A program made the translations under genes and the position numbers. A stretch of DNA of 34,473 nt from a bacterium (GTDB lineage: Bacteria; Hydrothermota; Hydrothermia; LBFQ01; DSFT01): positions 1 through 34,473 of the forward strand of contig JAUQPS010000009.1 in assembly GCA_030550205.1 (NCBI GenBank), written 5' to 3'. Position 1 is the first letter of the stretch. Every line of letters begins with the position of its first letter. Under the pieces are notes generated by a model. The model did no database searches. It was not told where the DNA came from and saw only the letters and a list, made by a program, of their open reading frames with translations. Positions 8,267-15,940 of the stretch are shown here, piece after piece.

Positions 8267-9471
8267 AGGAGATTAAACTAAGTTGTGAAGTGATTACTCC
8301 TTTGTTTATGGGCGGTGCTAATATGGAGCCTGAGATAAGGACGCAGTCTATAAATGGGGTTGTAAGATGGTGGTTTAGGACTTTGGGAGGTAGTAAAGAA
8401 GAAGAAAAGAAACTTTTTGGATGGACTGGACAAGAATCCAAGAAGGGTGCGGTGAAATTTGTGGTTTGTAAAGAACCTTATAATTCAAGAGATATACAAT
8501 CTTGCCTAGATAGTTCAAAAAATGGTTTGAATTATCTGGCCTTTTCCTTGAAAAGACAAAATAGACGATGTTTGGATGTAGGTTATAAGTTTGACTTAAG
8601 AATTATTTTCTCTACTATTTTAGAAGAAAAAGAAAAGAAAAAATTTTTGGGAGCGCTTTGGTGTGCTTTTTATTTGGGTAATTTTGGAAGTAGGGCAAGA
8701 AGAGGTTTTGGATCTATTATGGTAAGGGAAATTTCTGGTGATTTTGACAATTTTATTTCCTTTGATCCAAAAGGTGATATAAAAGGGTGGTTAAAGAGTA
8801 ATTATGAAGAAATAAAAAGGCTATTCCCAAAAGCTAACAATATAGAGGTTTACTCCTTTGAAAAAAGAGATGCTAAAACAGTCCAAGATTGGGTAAGTGA
8901 GATTCAACTTCGAAAAGGAATAGATAAACGGAAAATTCAAAAAGATAAGGGTAGTAAATGCTTTGTAGATGATTTTAACCAACAAGATTTAGGAGATTGG
9001 GATGGGTTGCTTAATCTTATGGGCTACACTTTAATGGCTTACAGGAAATGTTTAGGAAAATATGAAGTTCAAGTAGGGAAATATAAAGTTCAAGATTGCT
9101 ATTTTGCAAGGAATATAATACAAAGTCAAGGGAAACTACAAAATTTTACTGAAAAACCTATCATACAAAGAGCTATATTCGGTCTTCCTTTGAATTTTTA
9201 CTTTTTATCCATAAGGCAGGGAAATAATAGGGGAACAGTTTTTCCTGTAAAAGGAGGAGAAAAACTTCGCCGAGCATCGCCTTTAATATATAAGGTGATT
9301 AAAAACGAAGAAAAGTTGGAGGGCTTAATCATTTTTGTAATGGATAAGTTCTTGCCAGATGATGTTGATTTAGAACTAAATGGTGTAAAATTACAAAAGC
9401 CTGATTATACTCTTATTAAAGATTACCTACAAAGCTTGCAAGATAAAAAGATTATCGGGAGGCTTATCTGA
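8263..9471 (+). CDS. cmr1: Cmr1, RAMP subunit of type III-B complex (module A)
   Basis: A RAMP protein that binds near the 3' end of the crRNA and target. The family pattern is clear at the N-terminus: LSCEVITPLFMGGAN, then EIRTQSINGVVRWWFR and KKLFGW, then the glycine-rich YLGNFGSRARRGFGS. At 402 aa it is about 70 residues longer than Cmr1 of module B. The extra length lies mostly in the middle (about residues 200-295) and includes a 21-bp imperfect tandem duplication (9055-9075 and 9076-9096) encoding GKYEVQV then GKYKVQD. The start ATG overlaps the cmr2 stop (ATGA) and the stop shares one base with the cmr3 ATG (TGATG), so translation is coupled on both sides. Confidence 0.94.
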   Translation: MKEIKLSCEVITPLFMGGANMEPEIRTQSINGVVRWWFRTLGGSKEEEKKLFGWTGQESKKGAVKFVVCKEPYNSRDIQSCLDSSKNGLNYLAFSLKRQNRRCLDVGYKFDLRIIFSTILEEKEKKKFLGALWCAFYLGNFGSRARRGFGSIMVREISGDFDNFISFDPKGDIKGWLKSNYEEIKRLFPKANNIEVYSFEKRDAKTVQDWVSEIQLRKGIDKRKIQKDKGSKCFVDDFNQQDLGDWDGLLNLMGYTLMAYRKCLGKYEVQVGKYKVQDCYFARNIIQSQGKLQNFTEKPIIQRAIFGLPLNFYFLSIRQGNNRGTVFPVKGGEKLRRASPLIYKVIKNEEKLEGLIIFVMDKFLPDDVDLELNGVKLQKPDYTLIKDYLQSLQDKKIIGRLI

Positions 9472-10505
9472 TGTTGAAATTCACTATTAAGCCTATTGAT
9501 GTGGTGTTTTTTGGAAGTGGTAAGCCTTTTAACTTGGGGGGATTGGGAGAGAGTATATTTCCACCATTTCCAAACTCCTTTGCCAGTGCAATTTTTGCAA
9601 GGCTTTATGAGGAAGGAATTAAGAACCGTGAAGTATTTGAGAAAGTTTATGGTCCTTTCTTGGAAAAGGATGGTAAATATTACTTTCCTGCGCCTTGTGA
9701 TATAGTCAAGGAAAAGGGAGGCAGTAGGATAAAAGTTTATAAGCCAAGGGAGAGCTCTAATCTTATAAAAGTGGAAAATACAGACCTTGAAAATAAGATA
9801 AAGCTTATGCCTTGGATAAAGCCAGAGTGCCAAGAGGATTACGAACCTTTTAATGGTTTTATAAGCCTTGAAGGGCTTAAAAAGTGGTATTATGGAGAGA
9901 AAATAAATGCTTCTGATTTGCTTTCTGAAGACAGGATTTTTTATATAGAAGATAGAATTTCCATACGCATGGATGATAGCACTGGCACGGTAAAGGGAGA
10001 AGATGGGCTTTATAGGGTAAGGTTTATAAGGCTTGAAAAAGGATTTAGATTTGTCTTTTGGGTGGAACTAAACAACCAAACGCTTACGGAAGATGAAGCA
10101 CTAAAAATTTTCAACCAACATCCAAAGGTCCTAAAGATCGGTGGAGAGGCAAGAACTGCCACTTGTGAAGTGGAAAAAGATGATTTTAAAGATTTATTTA
10201 AAGATTTTCGCTCTAATAATCAAGATAAAAGCTATAAAATTCTTTTTTTAACACCGGGAGTTTTTGAGGAAGAAAAACCAATACTTAACCATTTTGAAAA
10301 TTTAGAATATGCCTGTATTTCTGGATATACTCTTTTATCTATTAGGTCAAAGCATAATTATGGAAACAAAGTTATCCGTGCTATAAAGCCGGGGAGTGTG
10401 TTTGTGATAAAGGATAAGAATTTATCCATACCTATTGACTTTTACAAGCCATCTAATAATTTCATAGGTTCAAATCTTATTTTAGTTAAAAAAGGAGGGA
10501 TTTAA
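9471..10505 (+). CDS. cmr3: Cmr3, Cas5-like subunit of type III-B complex (module A)
   Basis: A 344-aa Cas5-like protein that holds the 5' tag of the crRNA next to Cmr2. Recognised by the opening FTIKPIDVVFFGSGKPFN, then FPPFPNSFASAIFARL, the YGPFLEKDGKYYFPAPCDIV block, EDRISIRMDDSTGTVKG and the late KIGGEARTATCEVE and PGSVF motifs. Its length is normal. A one-base overlap with cmr1 and one untranslated base before cmr4 keep it in the operon. The closest relative in the window is the Cmr3 of module B, which shares the same opening and the same order of motifs but differs in the central region. If the array serves both complexes, both Cmr3 proteins must read the same ATTTAAAC tag. Confidence 0.94.
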   Translation: MLKFTIKPIDVVFFGSGKPFNLGGLGESIFPPFPNSFASAIFARLYEEGIKNREVFEKVYGPFLEKDGKYYFPAPCDIVKEKGGSRIKVYKPRESSNLIKVENTDLENKIKLMPWIKPECQEDYEPFNGFISLEGLKKWYYGEKINASDLLSEDRIFYIEDRISIRMDDSTGTVKGEDGLYRVRFIRLEKGFRFVFWVELNNQTLTEDEALKIFNQHPKVLKIGGEARTATCEVEKDDFKDLFKDFRSNNQDKSYKILFLTPGVFEEEKPILNHFENLEYACISGYTLLSIRSKHNYGNKVIRAIKPGSVFVIKDKNLSIPIDFYKPSNNFIGSNLILVKKGGI

Positions 10506-10506
10506 C

Positions 10507-11424
10507 ATGTATAAAGATTTTGGGATTTTGACATATTATACCTTAACTCCTTTGCATATGGGGTCGGGCAGTAGCGTGCATTATGTAGATTTGACCATCC
10601 AAAGGGAAAGACATACTTCCTTTCCTATAATGGCTGGTAGTGGTATAAAGGGGGTTTTGAGAGATTATGCTAAAATAAAATGGAATGATAATAGCTTGGT
10701 AGATGAGATCTTTGGTTATGAAGATGGAAATAAAGGAGCTTCTATGGTTGCTTTTACTGATGCCAAAATTCTTTTATATCCTGTGCGTAGCTTAAAGGGG
10801 ACTTTTGCTTGGATTACTTGTCCTTTAGTGCTAAAAAGGTTCAAAGAGGAGCTAAAAAGCTTAGGTAAAACAGAAGATACAAACTGGGATGTGCCAAACC
10901 TTGATCCTGATAAGGATAAAGCTTTGGTAAGTAAGGATTCATCCTTGGTAATTGATGATAAATCTATCGGACTTGAAGAGTTTGTATTTGATTGTGAAAA
11001 GAGTGAAAATGTGGATAATATAGCAAAAGCTATAAAGGAATATCTACCACATACAAGCACGGTTAATGAGTTATCTAAAAGGTTAGTGGTAGTTGGTGAT
11101 AATGTCTTTACAGACTTTGTAAACTATGCAGTAGAGATTAGAACAAGGATTAGGATAGACCAAGAGACTGGAACGGTAAAAGAAGGCGCTCTTTTTACTA
11201 TAGAATTTGTGCCATCGGAGGCAATTTTTTATAGTTTTGTGTTTTTTGTGGAGAGAAAGAAGGATGATAGCTTAGACGTAAGGACGAAGTTTGAAGAGCT
11301 TTTTAGCTCCGAAGATAAAGATAAAGCAAACAAAGATAAAGTAAAGGAGTTGGTGCTTCAATTTGGTGGAGATGAAACCATAGGAGCGGGTTTTACAAAG
11401 GTTAGATATAATACGCTTAAGTAA
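10507..11424 (+). CDS. cmr4: Cmr4, backbone RNase subunit of type III-B complex (module A)
   Basis: A Cas7-like protein that multimerises along the crRNA and cuts target RNA at six-base intervals. The opening YTLTPLHMGSGSSVHYVD is typical, and Asp28 in VDLTIQRERHT aligns with the catalytic Asp26 of Pyrococcus furiosus Cmr4, so slicing should be active. The RAMP loop AGSGIKGVLRD follows, and the C-terminal LQFGGDETIGAGFTKV is also conserved. An AAAGGAGGG ribosome site lies upstream of the ATG. It is the last gene of module A. Its 3' end overlaps the 3' end of the convergent sigma-factor gene by eight bases, and I see no terminator there, so the transcripts may interfere. Confidence 0.95.
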   Translation: MYKDFGILTYYTLTPLHMGSGSSVHYVDLTIQRERHTSFPIMAGSGIKGVLRDYAKIKWNDNSLVDEIFGYEDGNKGASMVAFTDAKILLYPVRSLKGTFAWITCPLVLKRFKEELKSLGKTEDTNWDVPNLDPDKDKALVSKDSSLVIDDKSIGLEEFVFDCEKSENVDNIAKAIKEYLPHTSTVNELSKRLVVVGDNVFTDFVNYAVEIRTRIRIDQETGTVKEGALFTIEFVPSEAIFYSFVFFVERKKDDSLDVRTKFEELFSSEDKDKANKDKVKELVLQFGGDETIGAGFTKVRYNTLK

Positions 11425-12259
11425 ATAAGCTATTGCGAAATTTTGCTAATTTGTTCCTTATTTTTGGGTTTTTTATAAGCTTATTTAAAGCTCTATCTTT
11501 TATTTCTCCTACTCTTTGCTTTGAAATGCCACCTAATTCTTTTCCTATCTCTTTAAGTGTTTTCTTGTCATTATAAATACCAAAATAAGAGGAAATAACA
11601 TATCTTTTCCTTTCATCAAGAATATTCAAGTTGAAAATTTGATCTATCACTTCTTTTAATAATTCCTTCATTGCTTTTTCACAAGTATTTGAGGATTTGT
11701 CTTCTATTATATCTCCAAGGGTTATTTCTTCATTTTCTTTATCTTCAATATTAATCGGGGTTTCAAGGCTTATAAGTCTATTATCATTCAATTTCTTTAT
11801 GTCTTCTAATATGTTTCCTTTTATATATTTTTTCGCATATTGAATAAAACTACCTTTGTTATAATCAAACCTATCAATAGCTTCTGAAAACCCCTTTAAA
11901 GCGGAACTATAAATATCATCTCTTAAATATTCACTTTTGGCATATTTTTCAACCGCTTTATTTATAAGACTTTTATTTTCTTCAATTATTTGTTCCTTTA
12001 TCTGCTTGTATTCATTAAGAAGTCTATATATCTCTTTTAAAGTTTCTTTATATTTTTGTTTTTCTCTTAATTTCTCAATAATTTTTAAAACTTGCCTAAA
12101 ATCAGGTTCATTTATAATAGCCTTAGCAATTGAGCTAAAATCATTTTCTTTTTGGCATTCTTGGATTTTATTTAAGAACTCTATAGCTCCAACTTCTGTG
12201 GAAAAAACCAAAAAAGCTATCTTCCTTCTTATTTGAATTAACTTTTTAAGTTTTTCCAT
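11417..12259 (-). CDS. Sigma-70 family RNA polymerase sigma factor inside the CRISPR locus
   Basis: A 280-aa protein with sigma region 2 at about residues 94-157 (ENKSLINKAVEKY, then SALKGFSEAIDRFDYNKGS and FIQYAKKYIKGNI, like the core-binding and -10 regions of primary-type factors). A SLETPI...ITLGDIIEDK linker follows, and region 4 is at about 210-265 (KTLKEIGKELGGISKQRVGEI, a helix-turn-helix). It resembles group 2/3 factors more than ECF factors. The first 90 residues match no sigma region I know; they are helical and charged. It is on the opposite strand to all cmr genes and shares a 161-bp divergent control region with the zinc peptidase. Its promoter is a perfect TTGACA-N17-TATAAT with GGGGG as ribosome site. 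It probably directs polymerase to a defence or stress regulon, possibly released or destroyed by the neighbouring protease; that link is inference. Confidence 0.85.
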   Translation of the reverse strand: MEKLKKLIQIRRKIAFLVFSTEVGAIEFLNKIQECQKENDFSSIAKAIINEPDFRQVLKIIEKLREKQKYKETLKEIYRLLNEYKQIKEQIIEENKSLINKAVEKYAKSEYLRDDIYSSALKGFSEAIDRFDYNKGSFIQYAKKYIKGNILEDIKKLNDNRLISLETPINIEDKENEEITLGDIIEDKSSNTCEKAMKELLKEVIDQIFNLNILDERKRYVISSYFGIYNDKKTLKEIGKELGGISKQRVGEIKDRALNKLIKNPKIRNKLAKFRNSLFT

Positions 12260-12278
12260 ATTACCCCCTTATAGTATA

Positions 12279-12307
12279 ATTATAGGGGCATAGTTTTAAT
12301 TTGTCAA
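12279..12307 (-). promoter_or_regulatory. Consensus sigma-70 promoter of the sigma-factor gene
   Basis: Reading the minus strand: TTGACA (12307-12302), 17-base spacer, TATAAT (12284-12279), then a leader of about a dozen bases with GGGGG just before the ATG at 12259. This is the textbook housekeeping consensus at ideal spacing and it is much stronger than the other promoters I can see here. An imperfect palindrome with CCCC and GGGG ends (12265-12288) overlaps the -10 and the predicted start of transcription. It would be a natural operator for repression. Confidence 0.85.
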
Positions 12308-12312
12308 CCCCC

Positions 12313-12420
12313 CTTTAAAATTTCAAAAAACTTGAATTTAAAATGGAAATTATGAAAGAGTTTTATCAACAAATTGTAAATCAAAAATTGAGTTTGTGTC
12401 TGATTTAAAATTTAAAACTT
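12313..12420 (+). promoter_or_regulatory. Promoter region of the zinc peptidase gene, with a short upstream ORF
   Basis: Three copies of the local promoter element stand in the plus direction: CTTTAAAATTTC at 12313-12324, TTTAAAAT at 12337-12344 and ATTTAAAATTTA at 12403-12414. The last has its TAAAAT core nine bases before the ATG at 12421, so that transcript would be leaderless; there is no Shine-Dalgarno. The middle one has TAAAAT seven bases before an ATG at 12352 that opens an 18-codon ORF (MKEFYQQIVNQKLSLCLI, 12352-12408). This could be a leader peptide or noise. The region is shared with the divergent sigma promoter. Confidence 0.55.
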
Positions 12421-13389
12421 ATGGATGAGTTAATTTGCTTAATTAAAAGTTATGAGAATAATAATTTTGACAAGAGGGGTTGGAAAAATTTGCTTTCAAG
12501 TAAATATAAAAATTGGAAAAAATTACTAAAAGAACCAAATAATTGGAAGTTATTAGATGAGCTAAAAAGTGTAAATAATTCTGATAAACTTTATGAATTA
12601 ATAATAGATGTAGTAGGACCAGAATTGGCTTCATATTGGTTTAATTCTAAAATAAAAGAGCAAAAATTAGCTTCAAGGAAATGGCTTAAAAAATTTTCAA
12701 AAAATCCTAGTGTAGAATTTTGGAATAAACTTAATTATGAAGCAAGAAATTATATAACCAAGGATAAATTTTATGGTTTTAAAATTCGTTTTATTCCTAA
12801 TGATTTTGAAAGAAAACTTATAGCTTATTTACTTGACAAGTTTAGGAAAAATGGATATAAACTAATTGCATTGCCAGAGATTTTATTATCTTATGAAATT
12901 CCACCAATTTTCCTAATTCATCCTGATGAAAAAATAAAAGAAGAGATTAGAATTGAAGAGCTTTTGGGATGTTATATAGCTGATTTAAGGAGCATTATTT
13001 TATATGATAGGGGAATATATTGGTTATCAAAGAGATATAAATTTGATAGTGAAAAACTAAGGGCAGTTGTTCTTATTCATGAAATAGCACATTGGATTTC
13101 GCATCTTTTACCCAAAACAGATTCTCCTGAATGGCCAATTCAAATTTATAAATTAACATCAGATGAAGTTCATGAGGGATGGGCTCAACTTATAACTTAT
13201 TTAGTTGTTAGTCAAACTGATAAAAATCTTTTAAAAGTCTTTGAAAACCTAAATAAAATCCAATCTGATGAATATAGAGTTTTTGAAAAATTTAAGAATA
13301 AAGATGAAAGTAAAATAATTTTATCCCTTGAAAAGCTTAGGTCTATTGGATTTCCTGCAACACTTGAAGATTGGGAGGGTTTAATGTGA
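12421..13389 (+). CDS. HEXXH zinc metallopeptidase of unknown family
   Basis: A 322-aa soluble protein with a zincin motif, H220-E-I-A-H224, in the helix LRAVVLIHEIAHWISHLLP. E249 or E252 in DEVHEGWAQLITYLVV, about 25-28 residues later, is a likely third zinc ligand, a gluzincin-like layout seen also in ImmA/IrrE-type peptidases. Residues 1-200 are not recognisable to me: a lysine- and tryptophan-rich helical start, then a mixed part. I see no CARF, SAVED or Lon domain and no signal peptide or membrane helix. It is divergent from the sigma-factor gene and overlaps orf148 (GTGA), which in turn overlaps cmr3 of module B, so it should be made with that module. A cytoplasmic protease beside a sigma factor in a type III locus suggests cleavage of a regulator, but the substrate and trigger are unknown. 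Confidence 0.8.
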   Translation: MDELICLIKSYENNNFDKRGWKNLLSSKYKNWKKLLKEPNNWKLLDELKSVNNSDKLYELIIDVVGPELASYWFNSKIKEQKLASRKWLKKFSKNPSVEFWNKLNYEARNYITKDKFYGFKIRFIPNDFERKLIAYLLDKFRKNGYKLIALPEILLSYEIPPIFLIHPDEKIKEEIRIEELLGCYIADLRSIILYDRGIYWLSKRYKFDSEKLRAVVLIHEIAHWISHLLPKTDSPEWPIQIYKLTSDEVHEGWAQLITYLVVSQTDKNLLKVFENLNKIQSDEYRVFEKFKNKDESKIILSLEKLRSIGFPATLEDWEGLM

Positions 13390-13832
13390 TAGTTAAAAGG
13401 CATTATAAAAAGAATGTATTTCCTATTAATGAATTTTCTTTAAAAAGTAAAAAGTTTAAAGATGTCTCTTATTATTTTCAGGAACAAGTTTTAACTTTAA
13501 AAAATTTTACTTTCCACTATCATTTTAAAATAATAAAATTTTGGAAAGGATTTAGGATTATGTCATTACATTTTATTTTTGTTTTCGATGCTATTTCAAA
13601 AAGTGGTAGTTCTTATAAGTGTTTCATTTCTTATGAAAATTCAATAATGGAAGTGCCATTATCATTAGCTTTAAAAATCATTGATAAAACAATAAAAACA
13701 ATCATTGAAAATGATAATTTTGATAATGAAGAAAAGGCAAATTTAGAAAAACTTATTAGTAAAGCTTTTGCTAGATTTAGAATGAATATGCCTTTTATAG
13801 CTATAAGCTTAGGTAGGGAATCAGATGATTAA
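13386..13832 (+). CDS. Protein of unknown function between peptidase and cmr3
   Basis: A 148-aa protein starting at GTG 13386, chosen because GGGAGG (13373-13378) sits seven bases upstream and GTGA overlaps the peptidase stop; a TTG at 13371 would lie inside the ribosome site. I do not recognise the family. The N-terminal half is aromatic and beta-rich (FTFHYHFKIIKFWKGF, then LHFIFVFDAIS), and the C-terminal half has helices with NFDNEEKANLEKLISKAFARF. There is no membrane segment or Cys cluster. Its ATG-overlap arrangement with both peptidase and cmr3 makes it part of the module B operon. By position it could be the peptidase's substrate, inhibitor or partner, or an anti-sigma factor; nothing in the sequence proves any of these. 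Confidence 0.75.
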   Translation: MIVKRHYKKNVFPINEFSLKSKKFKDVSYYFQEQVLTLKNFTFHYHFKIIKFWKGFRIMSLHFIFVFDAISKSGSSYKCFISYENSIMEVPLSLALKIIDKTIKTIIENDNFDNEEKANLEKLISKAFARFRMNMPFIAISLGRESDD

Positions 13833-14871
13833 GTTTATTTTAAAGCCTTTTGATGTTTTATTTTTTGGAAGTGGAAAACCTTTTAATTTTAGTGTTCAAG
13901 AAGCATCTTCAATATTTCCATCATTTCCAAATACCTTAGCCTCTTCAATATGTAGTAAAATTTTAGTTGAGAAAGGGATAGATATATCAAGAATAATTAA
14001 AAAGTTCTATGGTCCTTTTTTGGAAAAAAACAATAAAATTTTATTTCCAAAACCACTTGATATTCTTCGTGAGAAGAAGAAAGAAAATGGAGAAATAATT
14101 GTAGGAAAATTATTAAAAAAATTTAGACTAATTAATCCCTCCTATATTGATTCTCAAAACAATTTAAAAGCACTTTTATGGATAGGTAAGCATAATAAGA
14201 ATTTTGAAATTTTTAAAGGATTTATAACCCTACATGGCTTAAAAAAATGGTTAAATAATAGTGAAGTTTCCAGAGAGGATTTAGTTGACGAGAATGAAAT
14301 TTTTGAATTTGAGTCAAGAATTGGAATTAAAATGGATTATTTTAGAAATGTTACAAAAGAAGAAGATGCTATATATAGAATCAACTTCGTAAGATTGAAG
14401 AATGATACAAAAATAGTATTTTTTGTTGAATTTGATTATAATGAAGATAAAATTTTTGAATTTTTTGATAAAAATCCAATAAAAGTTTTAAAACTTGGTG
14501 GTGAAATGAGAAGTGTAAGCTATGAAGTAAGCAAAACAGATATAAATCAAGAATTCAATTTCAGAAAACCAGAAATAAATGAAAATGACATTATAAAAAT
14601 CCTATATTTAACTCCAGGCTCTCTAGATAAAGCCGATAGCTCATTAGAAATTCTTACTGGTGCTGTTTTGACTATCAATTTAGCAAAGTTATCAAAACAT
14701 ACAAAAGAAAGGAAAATCAAAAGAGGACTGGTGCCCGGAAGTGTAATTTACGCGAAAGTCAAGGACAAAAACAAAGTAGAAAATTTCTGGCTAAATCCAC
14801 AAGATGATGATTTTATTGGCACAAATTTAAAAATTTACACAAAAGTTAAGGGGGTGGATGAATATGTTTAA
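13825..14871 (+). CDS. cmr3: Cmr3, Cas5-like subunit of type III-B complex (module B)
   Basis: A 348-aa crRNA-tag-binding subunit. It opens with FILKPFDVLFFGSGKPFNFS, followed by IFPSFPNTLASSI, FYGPFLEKNNKILFPKPLDI, ESRIGIKMDYFRN, VLKLGGEMRSVSYEVS and PGSVIYA, the same motif order as Cmr3 of module A. The start ATG overlaps the orf148 stop by eight bases and has an AGGTAGGG ribosome site just upstream. It is the first effector gene of module B, whereas in module A cmr3 comes near the end. The gene is more AT-rich than its module A counterpart (AGA and AAA codons dominate), closer to the flanking chromosome. Confidence 0.94.
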   Translation: MIKFILKPFDVLFFGSGKPFNFSVQEASSIFPSFPNTLASSICSKILVEKGIDISRIIKKFYGPFLEKNNKILFPKPLDILREKKKENGEIIVGKLLKKFRLINPSYIDSQNNLKALLWIGKHNKNFEIFKGFITLHGLKKWLNNSEVSREDLVDENEIFEFESRIGIKMDYFRNVTKEEDAIYRINFVRLKNDTKIVFFVEFDYNEDKIFEFFDKNPIKVLKLGGEMRSVSYEVSKTDINQEFNFRKPEINENDIIKILYLTPGSLDKADSSLEILTGAVLTINLAKLSKHTKERKIKRGLVPGSVIYAKVKDKNKVENFWLNPQDDDFIGTNLKIYTKVKGVDEYV

Positions 14872-15940
14872 AGAAAAGTTAGTCTTGACCTTCTATGCCC
14901 AAACACCGGTTCATATGGGTTCGGGCACAAGTGTTTCTTATGTTGATAATCCTATTCAAAGAGAAAAACATACAGACTATCCAATTCTTGCAGGAAGTGG
15001 AATCAAAGGGGTCATAAGAGATCTAGCAGAGAGAATATGGAATGATAAAAATAAAGTAAATGTAATTTTCGGACCAGAAGATGGAGCAGAAGAATTCGCT
15101 TCCTGTATCTCTTTTACCGATGCAAAAATTCTGCTTTATCCTGTTCGTTCTGTAAGAGGAGTATTTGCTTATATAACATGTCCTTATGTTTTAAGGAGAT
15201 TTAAAAATGAGCTAAGTAGCTTGGAGATGGATAGTTTGCCAGAAATTTCAGAGTTGGATAGTAAAAAAGATGATAACAAAATTTTTGTTTGTCGTGATTC
15301 AGAATTGAAAATTGATAATAACAAAGTTGCACTTGAAGAATTTGTTTTTGATGTTGATAATTCTAAAAATATTGATGAGTTAGCAAATATTCTTTCTAAA
15401 TTTTTGCCGGATGAAATAAAAAAAGAAGATTTCTTTAAAAAGCATTTTGCCATTGTATCAGATAATGTTTTTAGGGATTTTACAAAATATGCAATAGAAA
15501 TAAGGACAAGGATAAGAATTGAACAAAGTACGGGCACAGTTGCACAAGGGGCGCTATTTTCAATTGAGCTTGTTCCTTCTGAAAGTGTTTTCTACGCGTT
15601 TTTGTTTATAACTAATCCAAGATTTGGAATTGATGAGAAAATATATAGACAGTTAGAGGAACTCAAAAGTAAAGGAAAATCTTGGGAAAGTGTTTTGGGA
15701 GAAGTAAAAGAAGCAGGGGAATTGAACGAAAAAGATAAAGATGAAAGAATAAAGAAGGCTTATGAAGGCGGGTACTTTTCAAGCGATGAGATCAAAAATG
15801 AATTAGAAAAACTTCTCAAAGATAACAATATAATTCAACTTGGCGGAGATGAGACTTTGGGAATGGGGATAATGAAGGTGAAATGTTTGGATAAAGATGA
15901 AGGTTCGCAAACTCAAAATCAACAGGGGGTTCGGTCGTGA
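14864..15940 (+). CDS. cmr4: Cmr4, backbone RNase subunit of type III-B complex (module B)
   Basis: A 358-aa Cas7-like slicer subunit. Opens LTFYAQTPVHMGSGTSVSYVD; with the start at 14864 the catalytic Asp in VDNPIQREKHT is residue 28, exactly as in the other Cmr4. I prefer ATG 14864 over 14858 because AGGGGG (14849-14854) is then nine bases away rather than three. AGSGIKGVIRD and the C-terminal IQLGGDETLGMGIMKV are conserved. It is about 50 residues longer than the module A protein, mostly a charged helical insertion before the C-terminal motif (KSWESVLGEVKEAGELNEKD region) and a short polar tail. It overlaps cmr3 upstream and the GTG start of cmr1 downstream. Confidence 0.95.
   Translation: MFKEKLVLTFYAQTPVHMGSGTSVSYVDNPIQREKHTDYPILAGSGIKGVIRDLAERIWNDKNKVNVIFGPEDGAEEFASCISFTDAKILLYPVRSVRGVFAYITCPYVLRRFKNELSSLEMDSLPEISELDSKKDDNKIFVCRDSELKIDNNKVALEEFVFDVDNSKNIDELANILSKFLPDEIKKEDFFKKHFAIVSDNVFRDFTKYAIEIRTRIRIEQSTGTVAQGALFSIELVPSESVFYAFLFITNPRFGIDEKIYRQLEELKSKGKSWESVLGEVKEAGELNEKDKDERIKKAYEGGYFSSDEIKNELEKLLKDNNIIQLGGDETLGMGIMKVKCLDKDEGSQTQNQQGVRS

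Noticed and set aside
12385-12420. Possible CRISPR repeat-like match before the peptidase (TCTGA and AATTTAAA)
   Set aside because: Only short pieces match and gaps are needed. The segment is better explained as the local promoter element, which shares AATTTAAA with the repeat by composition.
13371-13385. TTG start five codons earlier for orf148
   Set aside because: The TTG would sit two bases before the GGGAGG site; the GTG at 13386 has correct spacing and overlaps the upstream stop.
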